64,000 nucleotides of DNA from Flavitalea plasmicola. GTDB taxonomy: Bacteria > Bacteroidota > Bacteroidia > Chitinophagales > Chitinophagaceae. Position numbers and translations under genes: made by a program. The notes below the pieces were generated by a model. The model saw nothing but the letters and a program-made list of their open reading frames with translations, made no database searches and was not told the origin of the DNA. Location of the stretch: contig NZ_JAUOTO010000007.1 in NCBI RefSeq assembly GCF_030546645.1, positions 124,001-188,000 on the forward strand, written 5' to 3'. Shown piece by piece: positions 33,465-43,259 of this stretch; within the stretch, counting starts at the first letter, position 1; each line of letters opens with the position of its first letter.

Positions 33465-35147
33465 ATGAGTCAACCTACAACCCTGACCGGCAAGCATCCC
33501 AAGGCATTGTATGTATGTTTTTTAACTGAAATGTGGGAGCGTTTCGCCTACTATCTCATTGCCGGTATCCTGCTGCTCTATTTGCTGGACAGCAGGAACA
33601 ACGGGGGCAAGGGCATGGATGCCAGTACGGCGGCTGATATCACCGGCACCTTCATCGCCCTCATCTGGCTTCCCCCATTCATAGGCGGGCTTATAGCCGA
33701 TCGCTATCTGGGCTATATCAAGTCCATCTTTATCGGGGGCTCACTATTGGCTGCCGGCTACCTGGGGCTCACTTTGCCGGGAGACACCACCATGTACGTT
33801 TCACTTGGATTGATCATCGTCGGCAACGGCTTTTTCAAACCCAATATCAGCACCCTCCTGGGTAATATTTACAACCGGGAAGACCTGAAACCCCTGAAGG
33901 ACAATGCATACAATATCTTTTATATGGGCATCAACATCGGCGCCCTACTCTGCAATTTCGTTGCAGCCTACCTGCGGAACAAATATGGCTGGGGATATGC
34001 TTTCGGTGCCGCCGGCATCGGGATGATCATCGCCCTGATCACTTTCGGACTGAATCTTTCAAAGGTGCGGGTAGGGAATGTGCTGAAACCTGCTCAGCCG
34101 GAAGACATGCACCTGTCCAGGATCTCCCTGTACGTATTCGTACCCGCCATAGTGGCGGCTATCATTGGCTTTTATGTGCCGTCGAGGGTCTTCCATACCA
34201 CCCTGATGGGCAAACCTTCCAATGACGCCTTCGTTTTTGCCTGCGTGCCAGTGATAGGCTATTTTATCTCCTTATGGGTGAAAGCCAGGGGAGAAGATAA
34301 AAAAGGCATCGGCGCCCTGCTGTTCATATTTGCCGTCTCCGTCATCTTCTGGTCACTGTATTATCAGAATTTTACGGCCTATACCCTTTGGACGGAAAGG
34401 CATACGGACAGGACGATCACCTCGGCCATCACGGAAAAAGTGGCCGACCAGATGGGACTGATGCAAACGGTAAGCACCACCCCCCGGGAAACGGAAAAAC
34501 TGGATGATCACCTGATGCCGGTGACGGATGACAGCGGCCATATCGTAAAGACCATGGGCCCGGACCCCTACTATAATAATGTCCCCCGGGAAAACTGGCC
34601 GCCACCTGGCCAGGAGCAGAAACTGGCCAATGCAGAGCTATACCAGTCTATCGGCCCTTTCTTCATCGTGACCCTGACACCCCTGCTCGTGCTCCTGTTC
34701 GGCTGGCTTAGAAAAAGGAAAAAAGAACCTACTACCCCGGCTAAGTTCGGCATCGCCCTTTTTGTTTCCGGCCTGTCCTCCCTATGGATGGTATTTGCCG
34801 TCCTCTCCGTATCCTCTATCTATCATTATAAGGTATCGCCGGGATGGATGTGGGGGACCTACTTTCTCGTTACGGTGGCTGAGATCTTCCTAAGCCCCAT
34901 GGGCCTTTCGCTCGTGTCCAAGCTGGCGCCGCCCCGGCTGACCTCCCTGCTGATGGGGGGCTGGTTCCTCACCATGTCGCTGGGCGGAAAGTTCGCCGGG
35001 TTGATGACCAGCTCCTGGGATAAGTTCCCCGACAAAAAAGTGTTCTTCCTGATATGGTTTGTCGCAGGTACGCTCGGAAGTTTCCTGATCTTTAGCCGCA
35101 TCAAATCCCTCAACAGGATCGTCCGCGAAAAAACAGGCGAAGCTTAA
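33465..35147 (+). CDS. Proton-dependent oligopeptide transporter (POT/PTR2 family)
   Basis: A 560-residue MFS-fold peptide symporter. It has the family signature near TM1 (KALYVCFLTEMWERFAYYLI, containing ExxER-like TEMWERF), then GGLIADRYLGYIKSIFIGG and NGFFKPNISTLLGNIYNRED (PTR2 motif), and a long hydrophilic insertion between TM helices at residues 310-390. The C-terminal EIFLSPMGLSLVSKLAPPRL block is also typical. Likely imports di- and tripeptides with protons. Followed 17 bp later by the OPT transporter, giving a peptide-uptake pair. Confidence 0.94.
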   Translation: MSQPTTLTGKHPKALYVCFLTEMWERFAYYLIAGILLLYLLDSRNNGGKGMDASTAADITGTFIALIWLPPFIGGLIADRYLGYIKSIFIGGSLLAAGYLGLTLPGDTTMYVSLGLIIVGNGFFKPNISTLLGNIYNREDLKPLKDNAYNIFYMGINIGALLCNFVAAYLRNKYGWGYAFGAAGIGMIIALITFGLNLSKVRVGNVLKPAQPEDMHLSRISLYVFVPAIVAAIIGFYVPSRVFHTTLMGKPSNDAFVFACVPVIGYFISLWVKARGEDKKGIGALLFIFAVSVIFWSLYYQNFTAYTLWTERHTDRTITSAITEKVADQMGLMQTVSTTPRETEKLDDHLMPVTDDSGHIVKTMGPDPYYNNVPRENWPPPGQEQKLANAELYQSIGPFFIVTLTPLLVLLFGWLRKRKKEPTTPAKFGIALFVSGLSSLWMVFAVLSVSSIYHYKVSPGWMWGTYFLVTVAEIFLSPMGLSLVSKLAPPRLTSLLMGGWFLTMSLGGKFAGLMTSSWDKFPDKKVFFLIWFVAGTLGSFLIFSRIKSLNRIVREKTGEA

Positions 35148-35164
35148 CTCCTAAAAAATCAACA

Positions 35165-37213
35165 ATGGCTGAAAAACGATTTCAACCTTTTGTCAGTGCG
35201 GATACCCAGATGAAAGAGTTTACTTTCAAGGCCGTCCTGATGGGCAGCCTCTTCGGGATCCTCTTCGGCGCCTCCACCGTCTACCTCGCCCTGAAAGCAG
35301 GCCTCACCGTGTCGGCCTCCATCCCTATAGCGGTACTCGCCATTACCCTGGGACGGAAATTATTCAGGACCACCATCCTGGAGAACAATATTATCCAGAC
35401 CACCGGCAGCGCCAGCGAAAGCATCGCGGCAGGCGTCGTCTTTACCCTGCCTGGGTTCCTTTTTCTTTCCAACGTCGAATCCGGCAATTATTTCAACTAT
35501 GCCGTCATCTTCATTCTCTCCATCTTCGGCGGCATTATGGGCACCCTGCTAATGATTCCCTTGCGTCGCAGCCTCATCGTAAAAGAACACGAGACCCTGC
35601 CGTATCCGGAAGGGACAGCCTGCGCCTCCGTGCTGATCGCAGGCGAAAAAGGAGGAAGCTTCGCCAGAACAGCGTTTCAGGGCCTGGGCTTCGCCTTCGT
35701 TTACGCCCTGTTGCAGAAAATGTTCAAGGTCGTCGCCGAAACACCGCTGTTCGATACGGCCAAATACAAATCCCTTAACAGCGTATTTCCTTCCGCCCGC
35801 ATTTCGGCCGACATCACCCCGGAATATATGGGCCTGGGCTATATCGTAGGTCCACGCATCGCCGGCGTCCTGGTGGCAGGCAGCGTCCTGAGCTGGCTGG
35901 TCATGCAGCCGCTCCTGGCTTCACTGGTCAACCCCTCGGTCATCGCGCTGCAGCTGGTCAAGCTGGGGATGCTCAAAGACATTCATACGGCCGGTGGCAC
36001 GGGTGGATGGAACCCTGTTACCCAAACCTTCACAGACCCCGCTTCCGCGATCTACAGGGCCTATATCCGGCAGATCGGGGCAGGAGCCGTGGCCATGGGC
36101 GGCCTGATCACCCTCATCAAGACCATCCCTACCATCGTATCCTCCTTTAAGGAAAGCATTGGCTCCGTAAAAGAAAAGGGTGCCGACAGCCGCATCCGTA
36201 CCGAACGCGACCTGAGCCTGAAAGTCGTACTGTTCGGCAGCATCGGCCTGGTGCTGCTCATTGCCTGCCTGAATATCATTCCCGGAGACTCCTTCTTCAG
36301 CCGCCTGCTCATCGGGGTGCTGATCCTCGTCTTCGGCGCCTTCTTTGTCACGGTAGCATCCCGCATCGTGGGCATCATCGGGTCATCCAATAGTCCCGTC
36401 TCCGGCATGACCATCGCCACCATCATGGGCACCTGCCTTATCTTCCTGGCCGTGGGCTGGGGAGGGCAAGGATACGAAGCCATGGCCCTGGTAGTAGGGG
36501 GAATGGTCTGCATCGCCGCCTCCAACGCCGGAGGCACTTCCCAGGACCTGAAGACGGGCTTCCTGGTGGGCGCTACCCCCCGCTATCAGCAGCTGGCGCT
36601 GTTCATAGGCGTCATTGTTTCGGCATTGGCCGTGGGCTTCACCATTAAGATCCTGGATATGCCCACCGCGGCATTGCGGGCCCAGGGCATCCAACACGCC
36701 ATCGGCTATACCTTCAGCGCCCCACAGGCCACCCTGATGGCCACCCTCATCAAAGGCATACAGGGTGGAAAGCTGGACTGGAACTTCGTACTGGCCGGCG
36801 CATTCCTCGCCCTGGTCGTGGAGCTTTGCGGGGTCCGCGCACTAAGCTTCGCCATCGGCGTCTACCTGCCCCTCTCCACCACACTGCCCATCTACATCGG
36901 TGGCATGATCCGCGGATTGGCCGATAAGGCCAAAAAGAGAAGAGGCTTACAGACAAAAGAAGGTGAAGAAGAGTTGGAAAAAGGCAACCTGTTCGCCACC
37001 GGCCTGGTGGCAGGCGGCGCCCTGATGGGAGTCATCTTTGCCTTTTTGAGCATCCCGGAAAAAGTTTCCGACTTCCTTAAAAAGCTCAGCCTGGAAGAGA
37101 CCCTGGGTAAGTCGATGGGAGAGATGCCCTACTATCTGCTGGGTGTCGCCTTCTTCGCTATCATGGGCTATGTCCTTTACAGGACAGCCATTGCAAAAGA
37201 AAAGTCCTTATAG
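35165..37213 (+). CDS. Oligopeptide transporter, OPT family
   Basis: A 682-residue polytopic transporter of the OPT superfamily (bacterial peptide branch). It has roughly 15 membrane helices. Signature stretches are [80 protein letters not shown] and VPxGYL-like late motifs ([20 protein letters not shown]). The protein is full-length. It is co-transcribed with the POT gene, suggesting the pair works in peptide uptake during growth on protein. The stop overlaps the convergent lipoprotein gene by 6 bp. Confidence 0.94.
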   Translation: MAEKRFQPFVSADTQMKEFTFKAVLMGSLFGILFGASTVYLALKAGLTVSASIPIAVLAITLGRKLFRTTILENNIIQTTGSASESIAAGVVFTLPGFLFLSNVESGNYFNYAVIFILSIFGGIMGTLLMIPLRRSLIVKEHETLPYPEGTACASVLIAGEKGGSFARTAFQGLGFAFVYALLQKMFKVVAETPLFDTAKYKSLNSVFPSARISADITPEYMGLGYIVGPRIAGVLVAGSVLSWLVMQPLLASLVNPSVIALQLVKLGMLKDIHTAGGTGGWNPVTQTFTDPASAIYRAYIRQIGAGAVAMGGLITLIKTIPTIVSSFKESIGSVKEKGADSRIRTERDLSLKVVLFGSIGLVLLIACLNIIPGDSFFSRLLIGVLILVFGAFFVTVASRIVGIIGSSNSPVSGMTIATIMGTCLIFLAVGWGGQGYEAMALVVGGMVCIAASNAGGTSQDLKTGFLVGATPRYQQLALFIGVIVSALAVGFTIKILDMPTAALRAQGIQHAIGYTFSAPQATLMATLIKGIQGGKLDWNFVLAGAFLALVVELCGVRALSFAIGVYLPLSTTLPIYIGGMIRGLADKAKKRRGLQTKEGEEELEKGNLFATGLVAGGALMGVIFAFLSIPEKVSDFLKKLSLEETLGKSMGEMPYYLLGVAFFAIMGYVLYRTAIAKEKSL

Positions 37214-37534
37214 TTTTCGAATAGACTTAACGACAACGATCCGGGGACCCGTGACGCCGGGCAGGGCCTCCATTCCTAATGTCCGGCCCGTATCGAAGAA
37301 GTTGATGGCCACATGGGCGTTTACATCCGTATGTTTGAATTCGGCCGGAAGATGCTGAAGATGGAGATTTTCATGGGTACTGTCGGTGACGATGTAATAG
37401 CCCAGCCCGTCCGCATTGGGATCGCCGCCATACTTCAGCTGTCCGGTGACCGTCGAAGCACCGGGTTCGGTATTGCTCTTCTGGCAGGAGGCCAGCATGC
37501 CCAGGGCCAGCAATAAGATCAATGAAAATTTCAT
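37208..37534 (-). CDS. Small lipoprotein, hypothetical
   Basis: A 108-residue predicted lipoprotein. The start at 37534 gives MKFSLILLLALGMLASCQKS, with the lipid-attachment Cys at residue 17; upstream in-frame codons only add a non-signal leader. The mature protein (TVTGQLKYGGDPNADGLGYY, then FFDTGRTLGMEALPG) looks like a small beta-rich domain, possibly an immunoglobulin-like or membrane-anchored binding domain. No known motif. Convergent with, and overlapping by 6 bp, the OPT gene. Confidence 0.75.
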   Translation of the reverse strand: MKFSLILLLALGMLASCQKSNTEPGASTVTGQLKYGGDPNADGLGYYIVTDSTHENLHLQHLPAEFKHTDVNAHVAINFFDTGRTLGMEALPGVTGPRIVVVKSIRKL

Positions 37535-37687
37535 AGTACTTGCATAAAGGTCCACTATAGACAACGCCCGCCGGAGACCCGTTGCACCCAAAAATATCCG
37601 GTCAACGCTTTTTTCAAAAATTTAACGCGTTGCCCGGAATCATCTAATATCTGAGACCTTCGGAGGAGTTCCGGGCCCTCACTCAGA

Positions 37688-37791
37688 ACTTCGTCAAAGC
37701 TGCGTTCCTCGCTTTTTCCTCGTTCGTACCTTTCGTTCCTCAGGTACGGTCGTAACCTTGCGGTTATAGGCAACGAACCTCCGGTTCGTTC
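37688..37791. repeat. Intergenic short-palindrome cluster
   Basis: The segment carries ACTTCGTCAAAGCTGC (37688-37703, 14 of 16 shared with 30481), a TAACC-TTGC-GGTTA hairpin (37753-37766) and AACGAACCTCCGGTTCGTTC (37772-37791), which is identical to 14719-14738 inside the PAP2 gene. It ends 3 bp from the apaG stop codon. It appears to be a second member of the dispersed palindrome family. Confidence 0.7.
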
Positions 37792-37794
37792 GGG

Positions 37795-38181
37795 TTAATT
37801 CATTTTGAAAGGAACGATCATCTCGAAGATCGGGATATTGACCTCGAAATTTTTCTTGTTGTTAAGGTTCTCCATCGTATAGGAGCCATACATCTTGCCC
37901 ATTTCGGTGCGCAGGTTGCACCCGCTGACATACTGGTACCTCTCCCCGGGGTTCAGGATGGGCTGTACCCCAACCACCCCTTCTCCTTCCACCTCGCGGT
38001 AACTGCCGTTGCTGTCGAAGATATGCCAGTGACGCCGGTGGAGCTTGACAGAAAAATTGTTGTGATTTTCGATGGTGATGCGATAGGCAAACATATATTC
38101 ACCGGAAAGGGGATTGGAGTAATCCGGTTGATAAAAGGTCTCAACGCTTACCTCCACGCCTTCTGAGATCTTATTTGCCAT
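37795..38181 (-). CDS. apaG: ApaG domain protein
   Basis: A 128-residue single-domain ApaG/DUF525 protein with an immunoglobulin-like beta-sandwich. Typical motifs are GEYMFAYRITIENHNNFSVK, LHRRHWHIFDSNGSYREVEG, EGVVGVQPILNPGERYQYVS and MYGSYTMEN. Family members have been linked to cobalt/magnesium handling and diadenosine-tetraphosphate metabolism; the exact role is unsettled. Divergent from the isocitrate dehydrogenase gene. Confidence 0.95.
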   Translation of the reverse strand: MANKISEGVEVSVETFYQPDYSNPLSGEYMFAYRITIENHNNFSVKLHRRHWHIFDSNGSYREVEGEGVVGVQPILNPGERYQYVSGCNLRTEMGKMYGSYTMENLNNKKNFEVNIPIFEMIVPFKMN

Positions 38182-38229
38182 CTAATCAATTTTGTCTAAA
38201 ATTAATCAAAATCAGCGGAAAAACTGGCT

Positions 38230-38237
38230 TAATTTTG
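38230..38237 (+). promoter_or_regulatory. Candidate -7 element upstream of isocitrate dehydrogenase
   Basis: TAATTTTG fits the Bacteroidota TAnnTTTG consensus and lies 40 bp upstream of the icd start. No clear TTTG -33 box is visible. Confidence 0.4.
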
Positions 38238-38276
38238 CGCCTGATTCGTAGCAGCATAGATATAAAATAACAAAAT

Positions 38277-39728
38277 ATGAAGATCGCAGTAGCAAAGGGA
38301 GATGGCATAGGGCCGGAGATCATGGACGCAGTGCTCAATATATTCAAGGCAGGAAAGGTATCGCTGGAATATGTTTTCGTAGATATGGGCAAGTGGGTAT
38401 TCGACAAAGGATTCTCCAATGGCATGACGCCCGAGGCCAAACAGACGATCGAAGAACTGGGGATCTTATTCAAAGGACCGATGGAAACGCCTAAAGGCAA
38501 GGGCGTGAAAAGCGTGAACGTTACGGCGCGCAAGACATGGAACACCTATGCCAACAAACGGGTCTTTCAAACATTACACGGCGTGGATACCGTGTTTTCC
38601 AAGGCCGGCATTCCCATTGATATCACCATTGTACGCGAGAATATCGAAGATACTTACGGCGGGATCGAGCATATGCTGACCCAGGACGTAGCGCTCAGCC
38701 GCCGTTTTATCACCCGTCCGGGCAGCCTGCAGGTGATCAAGTATGCGTTTGAGATGGCCAGGAAAAAAGGCGCCCGCCGCATCACCTGCGGTCACAAGGC
38801 GAATATCATGAAGCTGACAGACGGCCTGTTCCTGGAATGCTTCCAGGAAGTGGCAAAGGAATATCCCGAGCTGAAAGCCGATGACGTCATCGTGGATGAT
38901 CTGGCCATGAAACTGGTGGTCCGTCCCCAGGAATTCGACGTAGTAGTCCTCACGAACCTGCAGGGCGATATTATCTCCGACCTCTGCGCGGGATTGGTAG
39001 GCGGACTCGGATTCGCCCCTTCGGCCAACATCGGCGATCACATCGCGATTTTTGAAGCAGTCCATGGTACCGCCCCCGACATCGCCGGAAAGAACATCGC
39101 CAACCCTACAGCCTTGCTGCTCAGCGGCATATCTATGCTACGCCACCTGGGACTGATGGAAAATGCCGCCATCATCGAGAATGCGCTGCTGTATACCCTG
39201 GAACAGGGCGTACATACCGGGGACTTCGGCGACAGGAACACCCCTTCCCTGAACACGACGGCCTTTGCGGAATCCATCATAAAGAACTTCGGCAAAACGC
39301 CGGAACACATGGCCAGGCCCCTGCTGCCGAATATGCCCGTTACGCAGACAGCCTTTAAGCTCACCAGCAATGAAATGATGGTCACCGAAGAAACGCAGAA
39401 AGAGTTCATCGTCGGCGTGGACCTTTTTATCGAGAGCTCGGAACAGCCCGAGACCATCGCCAAAAAATGCCAGCGTCATGCAGGCGTGAAATTCAACCTC
39501 ATCAACATCAGCAACAGGGGAACACAGGTGTGGCCTACCGGCTCCGTCTATACGAATCTTGTCAACCAATACAATGTCCGCTTTGAAAGCATCGACGGGT
39601 CACCCCTGAACCAGCAGGACGTGCTGGGCCTGTATGTCAGCCTCAGCGGGGATTTCAAGATCTGCTCGTCTGAACTGCTCAATATGTGGGGGAATAAAAA
39701 AGCATACTCGCTGGCGCAGGGGCAGTGA
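38277..39728 (+). CDS. icd: Isocitrate dehydrogenase with C-terminal extension
   Basis: A 483-residue isocitrate/isopropylmalate dehydrogenase-family enzyme that converts isocitrate to 2-oxoglutarate in the TCA cycle. The catalytic core spans residues 1-335 with AKGDGIGPEIMDAVL, TIVRENIEDTYGGIEHM (substrate Ser/Arg region), DVIVDDLAMKLV, TNLQGDIISDLCAGLVGGLG and EAVHGTAPDIAGKNIANPTA. About 140 more residues follow (from MMVTEETQKEFIVGVDLF), like the small C-terminal domain of the 496-residue Thermus thermophilus enzyme. NADP use is likely but not proven from sequence alone. Monocistronic, with a hairpin after the stop. Confidence 0.93.
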   Translation: MKIAVAKGDGIGPEIMDAVLNIFKAGKVSLEYVFVDMGKWVFDKGFSNGMTPEAKQTIEELGILFKGPMETPKGKGVKSVNVTARKTWNTYANKRVFQTLHGVDTVFSKAGIPIDITIVRENIEDTYGGIEHMLTQDVALSRRFITRPGSLQVIKYAFEMARKKGARRITCGHKANIMKLTDGLFLECFQEVAKEYPELKADDVIVDDLAMKLVVRPQEFDVVVLTNLQGDIISDLCAGLVGGLGFAPSANIGDHIAIFEAVHGTAPDIAGKNIANPTALLLSGISMLRHLGLMENAAIIENALLYTLEQGVHTGDFGDRNTPSLNTTAFAESIIKNFGKTPEHMARPLLPNMPVTQTAFKLTSNEMMVTEETQKEFIVGVDLFIESSEQPETIAKKCQRHAGVKFNLINISNRGTQVWPTGSVYTNLVNQYNVRFESIDGSPLNQQDVLGLYVSLSGDFKICSSELLNMWGNKKAYSLAQGQ

Positions 39729-39766
39729 AAAAATCATGCCACGCATCTGAGATTATTGTGCGCGCC

Positions 39767-39785
39767 GGCATGAAAAAATCATGCC
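39767..39785. terminator. Hairpin downstream of isocitrate dehydrogenase
   Basis: GGCATGA and TCATGCC form a 7-bp stem around AAAAA. The overlapping 16-mer TGAAAAAATCATGCCA occurs twice, at 39726-39741 (starting with the icd stop codon) and 39771-39786. No U-tract follows, so the terminator role is tentative. Confidence 0.5.
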
Positions 39786-39950
39786 AGCCCCCATGGAAAA
39801 TATTATAGCTCCTATTGGCCAGAAACCCAAGATTGGCGTGGATTTTGCCGTGTTACCGCGGTTCCACAGTTGCCCCTTTTACCCACCCATAGAACGGCGT
39901 TGCTACCTTATTTCTATTTCCTTTTAAAGACTTATTTAAACACGTAAATT

Positions 39951-42566
39951 ATGAAAGAACTGTACAAATTCTGTCAGGCAGGTATTTTATGCCTGGCGCT
40001 CCTTTCGGTTCCAGGCCTGATCTTCGCTCAATCCAAAAGAACGCTGACAGCGTACAAGAGCACGCCGATCAACAAGTACGTCAACGGTTTTTACAATTCC
40101 CTTCCGGCCAATTACAGTACCAGCGGTAAGAGTTATCCCTTACTGGTCTTCATCCATGGCATGGGTGAGATAGGCGACGGCAACGCCCAGCTTGTCAATG
40201 TCCTGCACAACGGCCCCACCCAGCAGATCAACCAGCAGGTGAACCTTGGCTATAACGCCAACTTCCCCGATCCGGTGGTCGTGAACGGCAAGTCTTTTGA
40301 GTTCATCGTCATCGCCCCCCAGCTGAACGCCTGGCCTCCGGGAGCCGATGAGCCCAACACGGTCAACGACGTCATCAACTATGCCATCAGTCACTATAGG
40401 GTGGATCAAAGTAAGATATATCTCACCGGCCTCAGCATGGGCGGAGGCATCACCTGGAACTACCCGGGCTATTCCAAGGCGTACGCTAAACGCCTGGCGG
40501 CCATTGTTCCGATAGCCGGCGCTTCCTATCCGCAAAGTTCACCTGCCTCCAATATAGCGGCAGAGCATGTACCCGTCTGGGCCACCCACAACCAGAGCGA
40601 CCCTACGGTCCCCTTGTCCTATACGACGGGTTGGATCTCTCTGCTGCAGGGGCTTAAAGAAACCCCGGCTCCCCTGGAGACCATCTTTCCTGCCACCGGC
40701 CATGGCGGCTGGTTTCAGACCTACGGCACCGTCAATGTACCAGGGATCAAGAACAGCGCCGGACTCAATATTTACCAGTGGATGCTTCAATATAAAAGGA
40801 GCGGAGACAATGTCATCATCGACCAGGGTACCACCGTGCCGCCGCCTTCCGCCAGCGCCGGGAATGACGCGGCTATTACCCTTCCCACCGCCAGCACGGT
40901 GCTGACAGGTACCGCTGCGGAACCGAATGGCACCATCACCGCCTACCAGTGGTCACAGGTCAGCGGTCCCAATACTGCCATTTTCTCCACTCCAAAGAAC
41001 GCGCAGACTTCCGTCAGCGGACTGATACAAGGCACCTACGTGTTTAAATTCACCGTCACCAGCAGCACGGGCCAGTCGGCCAGTGACCAGGTGACTGTAG
41101 TCGTGAATGCAGCGACGGTCGTCACCGTCACCGCAAATGCCGGAGCTGATCAATCCATTACCCTCCCCACCGCCAGCGTCGCGCTGACGGGCACGGGTAC
41201 GGTAACCAACAGCACCATTTCCACCTATCATTGGACCCAGGCCAGCGGCCCCAATACCGCCGTGTTTGCAGATGCATGGAGCGGAAACACCACCGTCAGC
41301 GGTCTGGTACAGGGCACCTATGTATTCACCTTCACCACCACCACCGCCTCGGGCAAATCCGCCAGCGACCAGGTGACTGTAGTAGTGAATGCAGCGCCGG
41401 CTGTCACCGTCACTGCAAATGCCGGTGCTGATCAGTCCATCACACTCCCCACCGCCAGCGCCGCCCTCACCGGTACAGGTTCGGCAACGAACAGTACTAT
41501 CTCGACCTATCATTGGACGCAGGCCAGTGGTCCCAACACCGCCGTATTTGCAGATGCATGGAGCGGAAAAACCAACGTCAGCGGTCTGGTGCAGGGCACC
41601 TATGTATTCACCTTCACCACCACCACCGCCTCGGGCAAGTCCGCCAGCGACCAGGTGACGGTCAAAGTGAACGCCGCACCGGTGACTTCCGTCTTCACCG
41701 TGAGCGCCGGTCCGGATATCAGCATGACCCTGCCGACCAGCAATACAAAGATCGCAGGCGTAGCCACCGTTAAAGGAGAGGCCGTAGCCACCTGTAAATG
41801 GACCCAGGTCAGCGGCCCGGCGAAGGCCACGATCACTGGCGCAGGATCCATCAGCCCCACCGTCAGCGGGCTCATCCAGGGCTCCTACGTCTTCCAGGTA
41901 ACCATTACTAGTACGTCCGGAAATTCTGCCTCCGACCAGACGACGGTGACGGTGAATCCGCTTGTCACTTCCACTTTTGCCGCAAGCGCCGGCGGCGATG
42001 CCACGATTGCCCTGCCGCTCAATATTTATATGATCAATGGCGTATGTACGGTGAAAGGTCAGAAAGTCAAAACCTGCACCTGGAAACAGATCACCGGTCC
42101 CAACGCGGCGACCATCTCTGGCCGGGGTAGTATCAAGCCCGTCGTCAGCAACCTGATAGCAGGGGCCTATGTCTTCGAAGTAGACATCACCAGCACAACA
42201 GGACTTAAGACCAGCGACCAGATGAAGCTCACCGTAAAACCGACAACGGCCAGCGCCGTGGAAACATCAGCCGCCAACGCGACCAGCCTGATGCTCGACA
42301 GCGCCTCTTCCGGCCTCAAGGTTTATCCAAACCCCGTTGCCGCCGGCCAGCAGTTTGCCGTCGAAGGACAGGGCATGAAAGCAGGTACCGTGAAGTTCCT
42401 GATCTATGACATCTCAGGCAGGTTGGTAAAACAGGTCGTGCTGGATAACCAATCCACCTATTTCCGGCAGACCATACCCGCCACTGGACTTACGAAAGGA
42501 ACGTATGTGCTGATGGTAGTGACGGAAGGAGAGAAACCTAAAACATTCAAGCTGCTGGTCAACTAA
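39951..42566 (+). CDS. T9SS-exported esterase with five PKD-like modules
   Basis: An 871-residue secreted multidomain protein. A signal peptide (about residues 1-26, LCLALLSVPGLIFAQ) leads into an alpha/beta hydrolase domain, residues 35-285, of the feruloyl-esterase/PHB-depolymerase type, with nucleophile Ser162 (TGLSMGGG), Asp217 (NQSDPTVP) and His251 (GHGGW). Five PKD/REJ-like modules then follow from residue 302, each with an ITLPTAS start, a W-T-Q-x-SGPN core and an SGLxQGTYVF end. Modules 2 and 3 are nearly identical in DNA with a 282-bp period. The last 85 residues (LKVYPNPVAAGQQF to KTFKLLVN) are a type A T9SS sorting domain, so the gldKLMN machinery in this window is its expected exporter. 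Probably a polysaccharide- or ester-degrading surface enzyme. Confidence 0.9.
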   Translation: MKELYKFCQAGILCLALLSVPGLIFAQSKRTLTAYKSTPINKYVNGFYNSLPANYSTSGKSYPLLVFIHGMGEIGDGNAQLVNVLHNGPTQQINQQVNLGYNANFPDPVVVNGKSFEFIVIAPQLNAWPPGADEPNTVNDVINYAISHYRVDQSKIYLTGLSMGGGITWNYPGYSKAYAKRLAAIVPIAGASYPQSSPASNIAAEHVPVWATHNQSDPTVPLSYTTGWISLLQGLKETPAPLETIFPATGHGGWFQTYGTVNVPGIKNSAGLNIYQWMLQYKRSGDNVIIDQGTTVPPPSASAGNDAAITLPTASTVLTGTAAEPNGTITAYQWSQVSGPNTAIFSTPKNAQTSVSGLIQGTYVFKFTVTSSTGQSASDQVTVVVNAATVVTVTANAGADQSITLPTASVALTGTGTVTNSTISTYHWTQASGPNTAVFADAWSGNTTVSGLVQGTYVFTFTTTTASGKSASDQVTVVVNAAPAVTVTANAGADQSITLPTASAALTGTGSATNSTISTYHWTQASGPNTAVFADAWSGKTNVSGLVQGTYVFTFTTTTASGKSASDQVTVKVNAAPVTSVFTVSAGPDISMTLPTSNTKIAGVATVKGEAVATCKWTQVSGPAKATITGAGSISPTVSGLIQGSYVFQVTITSTSGNSASDQTTVTVNPLVTSTFAASAGGDATIALPLNIYMINGVCTVKGQKVKTCTWKQITGPNAATISGRGSIKPVVSNLIAGAYVFEVDITSTTGLKTSDQMKLTVKPTTASAVETSAANATSLMLDSASSGLKVYPNPVAAGQQFAVEGQGMKAGTVKFLIYDISGRLVKQVVLDNQSTYFRQTIPATGLTKGTYVLMVVTEGEKPKTFKLLVN

Positions 42567-42595
42567 CAGGACCTCCATATTATTTCATTCATCTT

Positions 42596-42621
42596 CCCGG
42601 CGGATCAATCGATCCGCCGGG
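42596..42621. terminator. Bidirectional terminator hairpin
   Basis: CCCGGCGGATC (42596-42606) and GATCCGCCGGG (42611-42621) form a perfect 11-bp stem with the 4-nt loop AATC, between two convergent genes. It overlaps the last codons and stop of the minus-strand gene at 42605. Confidence 0.8.
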
Positions 42622-42868
42622 CTATTATTACCAGGATCAATACTCCCAGCATCACGAAAGCCAATAGGGAAATGAAGTGGATGGATTGATAAAGCCGCTC
42701 TTTCCTGTCGAGCTCTTCATGCCTGCGATGCTGATCCGGTCCTGTCTCATCCGGATGATCCCTTTCCGTTAGCCTGGTCCGGATATAGAGGGTAAAGCTG
42801 ATGAGCGTGGTCAGTGCGCTGCCGATGCAAAGCGCAACCAGCAAAATAAACAATACGGGACTGTCCAT
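42605..42868 (-). CDS. Small two-helix membrane protein, hypothetical
   Basis: An 87-residue protein not recognised by family. It has an N-terminal membrane helix (VLFILLVALCIGSALTTLIS), a polar middle rich in Asp, Arg, His and Glu (RLTERDHPDETGPDQHRRHE) and a C-terminal membrane helix (SLLAFVMLGVLILVIIARRI). The layout suggests a hairpin in the inner membrane with the charged loop on one side. It follows the SUI1-like gene by 11 bp on the same strand. Confidence 0.65.
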   Translation of the reverse strand: MDSPVLFILLVALCIGSALTTLISFTLYIRTRLTERDHPDETGPDQHRRHEELDRKERLYQSIHFISLLAFVMLGVLILVIIARRID

Positions 42869-42879
42869 ATCACCGCAAA

Positions 42880-43221
42880 TTATCCGGCTTTTTTCGAGGA
42901 GCTGTAATCATGTTTAAGCAGCCATTGCAGGACCTTATCCCGCTGATCGCCTTGTACCAGGATCTGCCCGTCTTTCACCGAGCCGCCCGTACCGCAATGG
43001 GCTTTTAGCTTTTTACCCAGGTCTTCCAGGTCGGACGCCGTACCGGCAAAACCTTCTACGAGGGTCACCGCCTTGCCGGCCCGCTGCCGGGTATCCAGCT
43101 TGACACGTAATTTCTGCTGGCGGGGCGCCAGCGTTATTTCCTGGGGGAGGTCCTCGTCTATCCGGAAATCAGGGTCGGTGGAAAAGACGATACCGGAGGA
43201 ATTCGTTTTTTTCTTGCTCAT
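42880..43221 (-). CDS. SUI1/eIF1-like translation factor (YciH family)
   Basis: A 113-residue protein of the eIF1/SUI1 fold. The core is in the second half: KLRVKLDTRQRAGKAVTLVE, GFAGTASDLEDLGKKLKAHC, GTGGSVKDGQILVQGDQRDK and the final VLQWLLKHDY. The first 30 residues are polar and likely flexible. Bacterial members are thought to influence start-codon selection. It lies in the same strand block as nadC and the small membrane protein. Confidence 0.93.
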   Translation of the reverse strand: MSKKKTNSSGIVFSTDPDFRIDEDLPQEITLAPRQQKLRVKLDTRQRAGKAVTLVEGFAGTASDLEDLGKKLKAHCGTGGSVKDGQILVQGDQRDKVLQWLLKHDYSSSKKAG

Positions 43222-43259
43222 GTTCTGGTGTTTATAAGGTGCCCTGGGGCCATACGCAG

